A stretch of 64,000 bases of DNA from Intrasporangium_A sp039812505 (GCF_039812505.1 NZ_JBDIAQ010000003.1:12605-76604); one strand, 5' to 3'; positions 54,596 to 63,911 are shown, counted from the first letter of the stretch. The notes: generated from the letters alone by a model not told the origin. Numbers and translations: made by a program.

Positions 54596-55420
54596 ATGAG
54601 CACCGCCATGCACGCTGCCGAGGCCGGCGAGAACTTCCCCGTCGCGCTGCGGGTGCTGCCCGCCCGGGTGCGCCGCGAGCTGCACGCCACCTACCGGTAC
54701 GCCCGGTACGTCGACGACCTCGGCGACGAGTTCGCCGGCGACCGCACCGCCGCGCTCAGGCAGGTCGCGGAGCAGGTCCGCAGCCTCTACGCGGGTGGCC
54801 GCGTCACCGACCCGGTCGTGGCCGGTATGGCGCCGCTGGTGACCCGGGCCGGGGTGCCGGCCCACTGCCTGCTGCGGCTCGTCGAGGCGAACCTGCGCGA
54901 CCAGGGCGTGGCCCGGTGCCACGACTTCGCCGAGCTGCTCGACTACTGCCGCCTCTCGGCCAACCCGGTCGGCGAGATCGTGCTGGCCGTCTTCGGGGTG
55001 GCCACCCCCGACCGGGTCGAGCTGTCCGACCGGGTCTGCACGGCGCTGCAGCTGCTCGAGCACTGGCAGGACATCGGCGAGGACCATGCCCGCGGGCGGG
55101 TCTACCTGCCGAAGGAGGACCTCGACCGGTTCGGCGTCACCGAACCGGAGCTCGGCGCCGACCGCGCGAGCCCGGCGCTGCGGCGGCTGGTCGCCTTCGA
55201 GACCGAGCGGGCCGCCGCCTGGCTCGGCGCGGGGGCCCCGCTGGTGTCGACGCTGCGCGGGTGGGCCCGGCTGGCGGTCTCGGGCTACGTGGCCGGGGGT
55301 CGTGCGGCGGCCGCCCGGATCCGGCGGGCCGGCTACGACACGCTGGCCGGCGAGGTCAAGCCGACCCGGTCGGACATCGCGACCGCCTGGGCCGATGGGT
55401 GGCTGAGGAGGGCCGGATGA
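54596..55420 (+). CDS. hpnC: Squalene synthase HpnC
   Basis: A 274-residue protein of the squalene/phytoene synthase family. The first Asp-rich motif is YVDDLGDE (Asp40-Asp44) and the second is LLEHWQDIGEDHARGRVYLPKEDL. In the three-step HpnCDE route, HpnD makes presqualene diphosphate, HpnC converts it to hydroxysqualene and HpnE reduces that to squalene. The ATG lies 7 bases after dxs with a GAGG site; it overlaps hpnD by 4 bases. Confidence 0.95.
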   Translation: MSTAMHAAEAGENFPVALRVLPARVRRELHATYRYARYVDDLGDEFAGDRTAALRQVAEQVRSLYAGGRVTDPVVAGMAPLVTRAGVPAHCLLRLVEANLRDQGVARCHDFAELLDYCRLSANPVGEIVLAVFGVATPDRVELSDRVCTALQLLEHWQDIGEDHARGRVYLPKEDLDRFGVTEPELGADRASPALRRLVAFETERAAAWLGAGAPLVSTLRGWARLAVSGYVAGGRAAAARIRRAGYDTLAGEVKPTRSDIATAWADGWLRRAG

Positions 55421-56322
55421 ACGTCACGACCGCCTACGAGCGCTGCGAGCAGATCACCCGCACCGAGGCGCGCAACTTCTCCTACGGGATCCGGCTGCTG
55501 CCGCGCCGGCAGCGTCAGGCGCTGTCCGCCGTATACGCCACGGCCCGGCGGATCGACGACATCGGCGACGGCGACGGCCCCTGCGCGCAGCGGCAGGCGG
55601 AGCTCGAGTCGCTCCGGACGCGGCTGGACGCGGTCGCGGGACGACGCGCCCGCCCCGACCGAGCCAGCCGCCCGCGCCCCCCTGCGCCGACGCAGGACGA
55701 CCCCGTCCTGACCGCGCTCGCCGACGCCGCCGCCCACCTGCCGATCCCGCTCGACGCCTTCGACGACCTCATCGACGGCTGCCTGGCCGACGTCGAGGGC
55801 CGCCACTACGAGACGTTCGAGCAGGTCGTCGGCTACTGCCGCCACGTCGCGGGCTCCGTCGGCCGGCTCTCGGTCGGCGTCTACGACCCCGCCCGGCTCG
55901 CTGCCGCCGAGCCGCTGGCCGACGACCTCGGTGTCGCGCTGCAGCTGACGAACATCCTGCGCGACCTGCGCGAGGACCGGCTCATGGGCCGGGTCTACCT
56001 GCCGCAGGAGGACCTCGACCGGCACGGGTGCACCCTCACGATCGGCGCCGACGGGACGATCACCGACCCGCCGGAGCGGTTCGACGCGCTGGTGCGCTTC
56101 CAGGCGCAGCGGGCCGAGGCGTGGTACGCGCGCGGGCTGACCCTGCTGCCCCTGCTCGACCGGCGCAGCGCCGCCTGCACGGCAGCGATGGCCGGCATCT
56201 ACCACCGCCTGCTCGGACACATCGCGGCCGACCCGGGCGCGGTGCGCGGCCGGCGGCTGTCGCTCTCGACCCCGGCCAAGGTGTCCGTCGCGGTGCACGC
56301 GATCGTGCGGAGGGCCGCATGA
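55417..56322 (+). CDS. hpnD: Presqualene diphosphate synthase HpnD
   Basis: A 301-residue squalene/phytoene-synthase family enzyme that condenses two farnesyl diphosphates to presqualene diphosphate. Asp-rich motifs are RRIDDIGDGD (47-51) and LTNILRDLREDRLMGRVYLPQEDL. An Arg/Pro-rich linker (residues 75-92) is a small insertion. The start overlaps hpnC as ATGA and the stop overlaps hpnE by 4 bases. Confidence 0.95.
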   Translation: MNVTTAYERCEQITRTEARNFSYGIRLLPRRQRQALSAVYATARRIDDIGDGDGPCAQRQAELESLRTRLDAVAGRRARPDRASRPRPPAPTQDDPVLTALADAAAHLPIPLDAFDDLIDGCLADVEGRHYETFEQVVGYCRHVAGSVGRLSVGVYDPARLAAAEPLADDLGVALQLTNILRDLREDRLMGRVYLPQEDLDRHGCTLTIGADGTITDPPERFDALVRFQAQRAEAWYARGLTLLPLLDRRSAACTAAMAGIYHRLLGHIAADPGAVRGRRLSLSTPAKVSVAVHAIVRRAA

Positions 56323-57755
56323 GCGACCGACCGGTGATCGTCATCGGCGGCGGGCTGGCCGGGATCACCGCCGCGCTGGACCTTGCCGGGGCGGGTCGCC
56401 AGGTCCTGCTGCTCGAGGCGCGACCGCGCCTCGGCGGCAGGGCCGCCTCCGCCCGGCGTGACGGGCGTCCGCTCGACACCGGCGTGCACGTCATCCTGCG
56501 CTGCTACCAGCAGTACCGGTCGCTGCTGCGTCGGCTCGGCGTCGAGCACCTCGTCCCGATCCAGGACCGCCTCGACATCACCGTCCTGCGACCCGACGGG
56601 GACCGCGCGCGACTGACCCGGGCGCGGCGCGGCCCGGCGCCGCTGCACCTGCTCCCCGCCCTGCTGCGGTATGCCGCCCTCCCGCCGGCCGCGCGCCTGT
56701 CGGCCGCCACCGCGGCGGCGGCGCTGCGCCGGGTCGACCCGGACGACCCCCGCGCCGACCTCGAGTCCTTCGGGTCGTGGCTCGCGCGCCACGGCCAGAC
56801 CCGGCTGTCCGCCGAGCGGCTGTGGGGGCTGGTGTCCACGGCCGCGCTGAACCTCCCACCGGCAGAGGCATCCCTCGGCCTCGCCGCCCGCGTCTTCCGC
56901 ACCGGCCTGCTCGACGGGGTCGACTCCGGCGACATCGGCATCCCCGTGGCCCCACTTGCCGCGCTGCACGAGGAGCCCACCCGTCAGGCGCTCCTCGCGG
57001 CCGGGGCCCGGGTCACCCTCGGGTGCAAGGCGCTCGGGATCTCCCGGGACACCTCGGGCCTGACCGTCACGGTGCGCGAACGGGCCGGTGCACCGCACCC
57101 CGTCGAGGCCGAGTCGGTCGTCCTGGCCGTGCCGCACGACCACGCCGCGGAGCTCGTGCCGGCCGACGCGGCGCCCGACGCCGCCGACTGGCTCGGCCTC
57201 GGGCACTCGGCGATCGTGAACGTGCACCTGGTCCTGGACCGCCCGGTCCTGCCGGTCCCCTTCGCGGCGGTGCCCCAGAGCCCGCTCCAGTGGGTCTTCG
57301 ACCGGACCGCGCCGAGTGGACGCGAGGGCACCGGCACGCAGTACCTCGTCTGCTCGGTATCGGCCGCCGACACCGCCGTCCGCACCCGTGCCGAGGACCT
57401 GGTCCGGCTGCACCTGTCCGAGCTGCGCCGCCACCTGCCGGAGGCCCGGCGCGCGGCGCTGCTGGACGGGTTCGTGACCCGGGAGCCGCAGGCCACCTTC
57501 CGGCAGGGCCCCGGCAGCCGGCAGTGGCGCCCCGGACCGGCGACCCGCTGGGACGAGCTGGCCCTCGCGGGCGCATGGACCGTGCCCGGCTGGCCCGACA
57601 CCCTCGAGGCCGCCGTCCGCAGCGGGCACGCGGCGGCCGACCTGCTCGCCGGCGCGGACCGAGGCGGCGCGAGCCGCGCCGGCCAGGCGAGACGGCCGGC
57701 GCGCACTCCCCTGCACCAGCACGATGACCGACACGAGATGGAGGTGACGTCATGA
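56319..57755 (+). CDS. hpnE: Hydroxysqualene dehydroxylase HpnE
   Basis: A 478-residue FAD-dependent amine-oxidase-like enzyme, the last step to squalene. The FAD-binding N-terminus is VIVIGGGLAGITAALDLAGAGRQV, followed by LLEARPRLGGRAAS. The final FAD motif is ALAGAWTVPGWPDTLEAAVRSG. A His/Arg-rich tail (last ~25 residues) is unusual. It overlaps both neighbours by 4 bases. Confidence 0.95.
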   Translation: MSDRPVIVIGGGLAGITAALDLAGAGRQVLLLEARPRLGGRAASARRDGRPLDTGVHVILRCYQQYRSLLRRLGVEHLVPIQDRLDITVLRPDGDRARLTRARRGPAPLHLLPALLRYAALPPAARLSAATAAAALRRVDPDDPRADLESFGSWLARHGQTRLSAERLWGLVSTAALNLPPAEASLGLAARVFRTGLLDGVDSGDIGIPVAPLAALHEEPTRQALLAAGARVTLGCKALGISRDTSGLTVTVRERAGAPHPVEAESVVLAVPHDHAAELVPADAAPDAADWLGLGHSAIVNVHLVLDRPVLPVPFAAVPQSPLQWVFDRTAPSGREGTGTQYLVCSVSAADTAVRTRAEDLVRLHLSELRRHLPEARRAALLDGFVTREPQATFRQGPGSRQWRPGPATRWDELALAGAWTVPGWPDTLEAAVRSGHAAADLLAGADRGGASRAGQARRPARTPLHQHDDRHEMEVTS

Positions 57756-58765
57756 CCAGCGTCATGACCGACAGCGTGGGCACCGCCCGGACCGCGACCG
57801 TCGAGCTGCTGCGCTCCGCGCTCGACCGGCTCGACCCGCACATGCGCCACGTGTGCGGCTACCACCTCGGCTTCTGGGACACCGACGGCACCCCGAGCAC
57901 CCCGGGCGGCAAGGGCGTGCGCCCCGAGCTGGTCCTGCTCGGCACCGCCGCGGCGGGCCGCGACCCGCTGGAGGCCGTACCGGCCGCGGTGGCCGTCGAG
58001 CTGGTGCACAACTTCTCGCTCGTGCACGACGACGTCATGGACGGCGACGAGCTGCGCCGGCACCGCACCACGGTGTGGGCCGCCTTCGGGCTGTCCACCG
58101 CCATCCTCGCCGGTGACGCGATGCTCGCCCTGGCCGGGGAGATCCTCGGCGCGGCCCCCTCGCCCACGGTCGGGTACGCCGTGCAGGCGCTGACCGCGAC
58201 GACCCGGCGGCTGATCGCCGGGCAGACCGCCGACCTGGCCCTGGAGACCCGCCCCGACGTGACGGTGGCCGAGTGCCTGCGGATGGAGGCCGACAAGACC
58301 GGCGCCCTGCTGGCCTGCTCGTGCTCGATCGGCCCCATGCTGACCGACGCCCCGGCGAGCAGCGCCGCGGCCCTGGCCGAGTTCGGGGAACGGGTCGGCC
58401 TGGCCTTCCAGCTGGACGACGACCTGCTGGGCATCTGGGGCGCCCCGGAGCACACCGGCAAGCCGGTCCTGTCCGACCTGCGCTCGCGCAAGAAGTCGGC
58501 ACCTGTCGTGGCCGCCCTGACCTCCGGCACGACCGCCGGCGATGCGCTGCAGGCGCTCTACCGGCAGGAGGCGCCCCTCGACGAGGACGAGCTGTACAAG
58601 GCGGCCGCCCTCGTCGAGGAGGCGGGCGGGCGCACCTGGGCCGAGCACCGCGCCGCCGCCGAGCTCGACGCGGCGCTGGGCATCCTGGCGGACGCGTTCG
58701 CCGGGGACGAACGCGCGATCCCGTTGTCGGACATGGCGGTCCGCCTCGCCGGCCGGGACCGCTGA
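57752..58765 (+). CDS. Polyprenyl synthetase family protein, probably farnesyl diphosphate synthase
   Basis: A 337-residue trans-prenyltransferase. The first Asp-rich motif is DDVMD (93-97) and the second is DDDLL (222-226). Phe88 lies five residues before the first motif. A bulky residue there limits chain length and fits a C15 product, as required for squalene, although C20 cannot be excluded. GKGVRPEL is conserved. It overlaps hpnE by 4 bases and is followed 12 bases later by shc. Confidence 0.92.
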   Translation: MTSVMTDSVGTARTATVELLRSALDRLDPHMRHVCGYHLGFWDTDGTPSTPGGKGVRPELVLLGTAAAGRDPLEAVPAAVAVELVHNFSLVHDDVMDGDELRRHRTTVWAAFGLSTAILAGDAMLALAGEILGAAPSPTVGYAVQALTATTRRLIAGQTADLALETRPDVTVAECLRMEADKTGALLACSCSIGPMLTDAPASSAAALAEFGERVGLAFQLDDDLLGIWGAPEHTGKPVLSDLRSRKKSAPVVAALTSGTTAGDALQALYRQEAPLDEDELYKAAALVEEAGGRTWAEHRAAAELDAALGILADAFAGDERAIPLSDMAVRLAGRDR

Positions 58766-58777
58766 GAGGAGCCCGGG

Positions 58778-60724
58778 ATGACCATGCAAGCCGACCGGGA
58801 CACGACGGCCGGGCCGTCCGGCAGGTCGGCCGACCGCGCCGCACTCGAGCGGGCGGTGGGCCGCCTGCGCGCCCTCCAGCACCCCGACGGGTGGTGGAAG
58901 GGAGAGCTCGAGACCAACGTCACGATGGAGGCCGAGGACCTGCTCATGCGCGAGTTCCTCGGCATCCGGGGGGCGCGCGAGACCGAGTGGACCGCCCGCT
59001 GGATCCGGGGCCGGCAACGCCCGGACGGCTCGTGGGCCACCTTCCACGGCGGACCGGCCGACCTGTCCACGACGGTCGAGGCCTACCTCGCGCTGCGCCT
59101 GGCCGGGGACGCCCCGGAGGCGCCGCACCTGGTCCGCGCCCGCGAGGTGGTCCACTCGCTCGGCGGGGTGGAGCGCTCGCGCGTCTTCACCCGGATCTGG
59201 CTCGCGCTGGTCGGGCTCTGGCCGTGGGACCGGCTGCCCGCGGTGCCGGTGGAGCAGATCCTGCTGCCGGACCGGTTCCCGCTGTCCGTCTACGACTTCG
59301 CCTGCTGGGCCCGCCAGACGATCGTGCCCATCGCGGTGCTGTTCGCCCTGCGGCCCGCCGTCCCGCTCGGCCTCACCATCGACGAGCTGTATGCCGCCCA
59401 CCCGGGCACCTCGGGGACGTCGGCTCCCGACGGGGCGGGCTCGGCGGCATCCGAACCCGCGCCGCGGCGGCCGGCCCGCACCCTGTTCGAGCGGGGGCTG
59501 GGCGGCGCGCTACGCGCCTTCGACACCCACCACCCGGGCAGGCTGCGCCGGCTGGCGCTGCGCCGCGCCGAGACGTGGATCGTCGAGCGCCAGGAGGCCG
59601 ACGGCTCGTGGGGCGGGATCCAGCCGCCGTGGGTCTACTCGCTGATGGCGCTGCACGCGCTGGGCCGCCCGGTCGACGACCCGGTGATGCGGCTCGGGCT
59701 CGAGGGCTGGGAGCGGTTCACCGTCGAGGAGCCGGGCCCGGACGGTCCGGTGCGGCGCCTCGAGGCGTGCCAGTCCCCGGTGTGGGACACCGCCCTGGCG
59801 CTGGTCGCGCTCGGCGACGCCGGGCTGGCCAAGGACGACCCGATGGTCGCGCGGGCGGTGGACTGGCTGGCCGGCGAGGAGATCGCGGTCCGCGGCGACT
59901 GGGCGGTGCGCCGGCCCGACCTGGCCCCGGGCGGCTGGGCCTTCGAGTTCGACAACGACCTGTACCCCGACGTCGACGACACCGCCGAGGTCGTGCTCGG
60001 CCTGCACCGGGTCGGTGCGGCGGACCGCCCCGGTGTGGGACGTGGCATCGACTGGGTGCTGGGCATGCAGTGCCGGGACGGCGGGTGGGCCGCGTTCGAC
60101 GCCGAGAACACCAGCACACTGCCGGCCGCCCTGCCGTTCTGCGACTTCGGGGCGGTCACCGACCCGCCCAGCGCCGACGTCACCGCGCACGTCGTCGAGA
60201 TGCTGGCCCTGACCGGCCGCGGCCACACCGCGGCGGCCTGCGCCGGCCGGGACTGGCTGCTGCGGGCCCAGGAGCCGGACGGCTCGTGGTTCGGGCGATG
60301 GGGCGCCAACCACGTCTACGGCACCGGCGCGGCGCTGCCCGCCCTCATCGCCGTCGGCGTACGGCGCTACGAGCAGCCGATCCGGCGCGGTGTCGCCTGG
60401 CTCGAGGAGGCCCAGAACGCCGACGGCGGCTGGGGCGAGGACCTGCGCTCCTACCGCGACGAGTCGCAACGCGGGCGCGGCGCCTCCACCGCGTCGCAGA
60501 CCGCCTGGGCCCTGCTCGGGCTGCTGGCCGCCGGGGACTCCGGCTCCAGCGCCGTCCGCCGCGGCATCCGCTGGCTGGTCGAGCACCAGCTCGCCGACGG
60601 CGGGTGGGACGAGCCGCAGTACACCGGCACCGGCTTCCCCGGCGACTTCTACATCAACTACCACCTCTACCGGCTGGTGTTCCCGGTCAGCGCGTTGGCA
60701 CGGTACCTGCGGAGCGGGTCATGA
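58778..60724 (+). CDS. shc: Squalene--hopene cyclase
   Basis: A 648-residue membrane-associated terpene cyclase. The catalytic DXDD motif is DVDD at 398-401, and several QW repeats (for example QADGSWGG-, QEPDGSWFGRW-, QNADGGWGE-type) are visible. It cyclises squalene to hopene and hopanol. A Ser/Ala/Pro-rich insertion (about residues 208-235) is longer than in most relatives. GAGAGGAG precedes the ATG, and the stop overlaps the next ATG. Confidence 0.97.
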   Translation: MTMQADRDTTAGPSGRSADRAALERAVGRLRALQHPDGWWKGELETNVTMEAEDLLMREFLGIRGARETEWTARWIRGRQRPDGSWATFHGGPADLSTTVEAYLALRLAGDAPEAPHLVRAREVVHSLGGVERSRVFTRIWLALVGLWPWDRLPAVPVEQILLPDRFPLSVYDFACWARQTIVPIAVLFALRPAVPLGLTIDELYAAHPGTSGTSAPDGAGSAASEPAPRRPARTLFERGLGGALRAFDTHHPGRLRRLALRRAETWIVERQEADGSWGGIQPPWVYSLMALHALGRPVDDPVMRLGLEGWERFTVEEPGPDGPVRRLEACQSPVWDTALALVALGDAGLAKDDPMVARAVDWLAGEEIAVRGDWAVRRPDLAPGGWAFEFDNDLYPDVDDTAEVVLGLHRVGAADRPGVGRGIDWVLGMQCRDGGWAAFDAENTSTLPAALPFCDFGAVTDPPSADVTAHVVEMLALTGRGHTAAACAGRDWLLRAQEPDGSWFGRWGANHVYGTGAALPALIAVGVRRYEQPIRRGVAWLEEAQNADGGWGEDLRSYRDESQRGRGASTASQTAWALLGLLAAGDSGSSAVRRGIRWLVEHQLADGGWDEPQYTGTGFPGDFYINYHLYRLVFPVSALARYLRSGS

Positions 60725-62226
60725 CCGGCACCCTGCTGGTGTGCGCCCCGTCCGGGCGCGAGGCCACGCACCTGCGGCAGGCACCGGCCGCGCCCGCGGT
60801 GGCGCGCACCGGGGTCGGGCCGCTGGCCTCGGCGCGAGCGGCGGCCAGCCCCCGGGTCCGGCACGCGGACGCGCTGGCGGTGGTCGGCATCGGCGCCGGT
60901 GTGGCCGCGGGGCTGGCCCCGGGTGACGTCGTGGTGGCCTCGGAGGTCCGGCCGCCGCACGGCGCGGCGCTGCCCTGCTCCAGCGCCCCGCTGCTCGCGC
61001 ATGCGCTGCGCCGGCAGGGGCTGCCGGTGCACGTCGGGCCGGTGGCCAGCGTCACGCACGTGGTGACCAACCGGGACCGCCGGGCCCTGGCCGCGACGGG
61101 GGTGCTCGCCGCCGACATGGAGTCGGTGTGGCTGCTGCGCCCGGCGCAGGCGGGGGCCCGGGCGGTCGTGCGGGTGGTCGCGGACCCGGCCGGTGAGCCG
61201 CTGCTGCGTCCCGGCACCCTGGCGCACGTCCGGCGGGCGCTGGCAACCCTGCCCGAGCTCGCGCCGGCGCTGACCGCCTGGGGCGCCGCGGCCGGCCCGC
61301 ACCGGGTGCTGCTGGCCGGGCCGCGGTCCTTCTGCGCCGGCGTGGTGCGTGCCATCGAGGTCGTCGACCGGGCCCTGGACCAGCGCGGCGCCCCGGTCTA
61401 CGTGCGCAAGCAGATCGTGCACAACAGCCACGTGGTGCGCCGGCTGCAGGAGCGCGGGGCGGTCTTCGTCGACGAGCTCGACGAGGTGCCGGCCGGCGCC
61501 ACGGTGATCTTCTCCGCCCACGGAGTGGCGCCGCAGGTGCGGGCGCAGGCGAACCGGCGCGGGCTGCAGGTAATCGATGCGACCTGCCCGCTGGTGGCCA
61601 AGGTGCACGCCGAGGTGCGCCGGTTCGCCGACGGCGGCGACACGGTCATCCTCATCGGTCACCACGGGCACGAGGAGGCCGTCGGCACGATGGGCGAGCG
61701 GCCCGGCGCCACCGTGCTCGTTCAGGATCGCGACGAGGCCGAGCGGGTGCAGGTGCCCGACCCGACGCGGGTCAGCTACCTGGTGCAGACCACGCTCGCG
61801 GCCGACGAGGTGAGCGGCATAGTGCAGGTGCTGGCCCGACGCTTCCCGCACCTGCAGGCGCCCCCCTCCGAGGACATCTGCTACGCCACCACCAACCGGC
61901 AGCTCGCCCTGCGCGCGGTGACCGGGCAGGCGCAGCTGGTGCTGGTGGTGGGCTCGGCCAACTCCTCGAACTCACAGCGTCTGGTGGAGACGGCGCGCCG
62001 CTGCGGCGTGCCCGCCCACCTCATCGACGACGTCGGCGGCCTCGACCTGGGGTGGCTCGCCGGCGTTGCGACGGTCGGACTCACGGCCGGCGCCTCGGCC
62101 CCCCAGGAACTCGTCGACGAGGTCGTCACCGCGATCGGGGGCCTCGGCCCCCTGCAGGTGCACGAGGCACGACTCGTCGAGGAGAACGTCCATTTCAACG
62201 TGCCCAAGGAGGTACGAACGTCATGA
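60721..62226 (+). CDS. Fusion of HpnG-like nucleosidase and IspH (HMBPP reductase)
   Basis: A 501-residue two-domain protein. Residues 1-190 form a nucleoside-phosphorylase-like domain (VVGIGAGVAAGLAPGDVVVASEV, VTNRD, AADMESVWLL) as in HpnG, which removes adenine from adenosylhopane. Residues 193-501 are a complete IspH. The Fe-S cysteines are Cys205 (GPRSFCAGV), Cys289 (DATCPLVAKVH) and Cys387 (EDICYATTNRQ). Glu319 (GHHGHEEAVGTMGE), His234, His267 and the SSNSQRL motif are in place. No stop or ribosome-binding site lies between the halves. It sits between shc and hpnH with ATGA overlaps at both ends. Confidence 0.93.
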   Translation: MTGTLLVCAPSGREATHLRQAPAAPAVARTGVGPLASARAAASPRVRHADALAVVGIGAGVAAGLAPGDVVVASEVRPPHGAALPCSSAPLLAHALRRQGLPVHVGPVASVTHVVTNRDRRALAATGVLAADMESVWLLRPAQAGARAVVRVVADPAGEPLLRPGTLAHVRRALATLPELAPALTAWGAAAGPHRVLLAGPRSFCAGVVRAIEVVDRALDQRGAPVYVRKQIVHNSHVVRRLQERGAVFVDELDEVPAGATVIFSAHGVAPQVRAQANRRGLQVIDATCPLVAKVHAEVRRFADGGDTVILIGHHGHEEAVGTMGERPGATVLVQDRDEAERVQVPDPTRVSYLVQTTLAADEVSGIVQVLARRFPHLQAPPSEDICYATTNRQLALRAVTGQAQLVLVVGSANSSNSQRLVETARRCGVPAHLIDDVGGLDLGWLAGVATVGLTAGASAPQELVDEVVTAIGGLGPLQVHEARLVEENVHFNVPKEVRTS

Positions 62227-63230
62227 CGATGCCACTTCGGCAGAGCGTCAGGATCGCCGCCTATCTGGCGGCCCAGAAGCTGCGCCACCGGGACAAGTTC
62301 CCCCTCCTCCTGGAACTGGAGCCCCTGTTCGCCTGCAACCTGGCCTGTGCGGGCTGTGGCAAGATCCAGCAGCCGGCCGACCAGCTGCGGCGCCGGATGC
62401 CGGTCGAGCAGGCCCTCGCGGCCGTCGAGGAGTGCGGCGCCCCGATGGTCTCGATCGCCGGCGGCGAGCCGCTCATGCACCCCCAGATCGACAAGATCGC
62501 CAACGAGCTGGTGGCGCGCAAGAAGTTCGTCTTCCTGTGCACCAACGCGACGCTGCTGCGCAAGTGGTGGGACCGGTTCGAGTTCAAGCCCTCGCCCTAC
62601 TTCGCCTTCACGATCCACATCGACGGGCTGCGCGAGCGGCACGACGAGTCGGTGCAGCGCGAGGGTGTCTTCGACGAGGCCGTCGAGGCGGTGCGCTGGC
62701 TGAAGGAACGCGGGTTCCGGGTCACCTCGAACAGCACGTTCTTCACGACCGACAGCCCCCAGTCGGTCATCGACGTGCTGAACTACCTCAACGACGACCT
62801 CCAGGTCGACGAGATGATGATCTCGCCCGCCTACGCCTACGAGAAGGCCCCCGACCAGGAGCACTTCCTCGGCGTGCAGGAGACCCGCGAGCTGTTCCAC
62901 AAGGTCTTCGCCGACGGCCGGCGCAAGAAGTGGCGCCTGAACCACTCACCGCTCTTCCTCGACTTCCTCGAGGGCAAGGTGGACTTCCCGTGCACGGCGT
63001 GGGGGATCCCGAGCTACTCGCTCTACGGCTGGCAGCGGCCCTGCTATCTGCTGAACGACGGCTACACGAAGACCTACAAGGAGCTGGTCGAGACGACCGA
63101 CTGGGACAGCTACGGCCGCGGCCGCGACCCGCGCTGCGCGAACTGTATGGCGCACTGCGGCTACGAACCGACGGCGGTCCTGGCCACGATGGGCTCGCTC
63201 AAGCAGTCGCTGCGCGCGATGCACCCGTAA
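62223..63230 (+). CDS. hpnH: Adenosyl-hopene transferase HpnH (radical SAM)
   Basis: A 335-residue radical SAM enzyme that adds a 5'-deoxyadenosyl group to hopene (diploptene). The 4Fe-4S motif is CNLACAGC (Cys38, Cys42, Cys45). GGEPLMHP follows, and the C-terminal SPASM-like CANCMAHCGYEP cluster is conserved in HpnH. It is the last gene of the operon and is followed by a hairpin. Confidence 0.96.
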   Translation: MTMPLRQSVRIAAYLAAQKLRHRDKFPLLLELEPLFACNLACAGCGKIQQPADQLRRRMPVEQALAAVEECGAPMVSIAGGEPLMHPQIDKIANELVARKKFVFLCTNATLLRKWWDRFEFKPSPYFAFTIHIDGLRERHDESVQREGVFDEAVEAVRWLKERGFRVTSNSTFFTTDSPQSVIDVLNYLNDDLQVDEMMISPAYAYEKAPDQEHFLGVQETRELFHKVFADGRRKKWRLNHSPLFLDFLEGKVDFPCTAWGIPSYSLYGWQRPCYLLNDGYTKTYKELVETTDWDSYGRGRDPRCANCMAHCGYEPTAVLATMGSLKQSLRAMHP

Positions 63231-63238
63231 CCCGTCGG

Positions 63239-63256
63239 CCGGGCGCTTCGGCCCGG
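63239..63256 (+). terminator. Short hairpin after hpnH
   Basis: CCGGGC (63239-63244) and GCCCGG (63251-63256) enclose a 6-base loop (GCTTCG) 8 bases after the hpnH stop, followed by a G-rich tract rather than a T-tract. Confidence 0.45.
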
Positions 63257-63308
63257 AGGGGGGTTGTCGGATGATGCCTGACACTCCTCTCGTGGGCGAG
63301 AATGCGGG

Positions 63309-63782
63309 ATGGCGTCATCTCCCGACCGGCTGGCCGCTGCGGAGCCGGGCTCACGGCGGGGTCCGGTTCGTCGCTGGGTCCGTGACCATCCGGCCGACAT
63401 CGTCGACCTGTTCGTCTACGTCGTCGTGCTCAACCTCGCCATCGAGTACCTCCCTGCGGTCATCAGCGAGGGCTTCACCCTCTCGCTGCTGACGGCGGTC
63501 CTGCTGAAGGTCACGCTGGAGATCGTCCGGTTCCTCAAGGGTCGTATCGTGGCCCGGTTCCGGGTGGCTGCCACGCCGGGACCCAAGGTGGCGGCGGCGC
63601 TGGCGTTGTGGGTGGTGGCCGCCGGGAGCAAGTTCGTGGTGCTCGAGCTCGTGGCGCTGTTCTTCGGCGACTCGGTGAGCCTGGGCGGGTTCATCCCGGT
63701 CACGCTTCTCGTCGTCGTCCTGCTCCTGTCACGGAGTGCGGTGCGGCTCCTGCTGATCGACCCGGCAGCGGGCGCCTCCTGA
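63309..63782 (+). CDS. Small membrane protein of unknown function
   Basis: A 157-residue protein with about four hydrophobic helices (DIVDLFVYVVVLNLAIEYL, FTLSLLTAVLLKVTLEIV, AAALALWVVAAGSKFVVLELVALFF, FIPVTLLVVVLLLSRSAV) after a basic 30-residue leader. I do not recognise the family. It lies 78 bases after hpnH, past a hairpin, so it is probably a separate unit. The start ATG is the first of the frame. A repeat array follows its stop. Confidence 0.7.
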   Translation: MASSPDRLAAAEPGSRRGPVRRWVRDHPADIVDLFVYVVVLNLAIEYLPAVISEGFTLSLLTAVLLKVTLEIVRFLKGRIVARFRVAATPGPKVAAALALWVVAAGSKFVVLELVALFFGDSVSLGGFIPVTLLVVVLLLSRSAVRLLLIDPAAGAS

Positions 63783-63790
63783 CGCGGGGG

Positions 63791-63911
63791 TCCGGTCGCA
63801 CGTCATGTCACCAGTCATGTCGCAGCCTCGTCCAGTCGCACGTCATGTCGCCAGTCATGTCGCAGCCCTCGTCCGGCCGCACGTCATGTCGCCAGTCATG
63901 TCGCAGCCTCG
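63791..63911. repeat. Three tandem ~40-bp repeats
   Basis: Units at 63791-63830, 63831-63871 and 63872-63911 have the form TCCRGYCGCACGTCATGTCR then CCAGTCATGTCGCAGCC(C)TCG. Each unit contains GTCATGTC twice, so that octamer occurs six times. An inverted copy (GTGCGACATGACG) lies at about 63942-63954. No gene covers 63783-64000. Confidence 0.85.

Noticed and set aside
58273..60720. In-frame extension of the hpnG-ispH gene to 1317 codons
   Set aside because: The extension lies on the same strand as the prenyl synthase and shc but in another frame. The ATG at 60721 overlaps the shc stop and begins a normal nucleosidase domain.
63791..63911. CRISPR array at the window end
   Set aside because: The units are contiguous with no unique spacers and no cas genes nearby. 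The RecB/Cas4-like gene at 30 kb is the actinobacterial stand-alone type.
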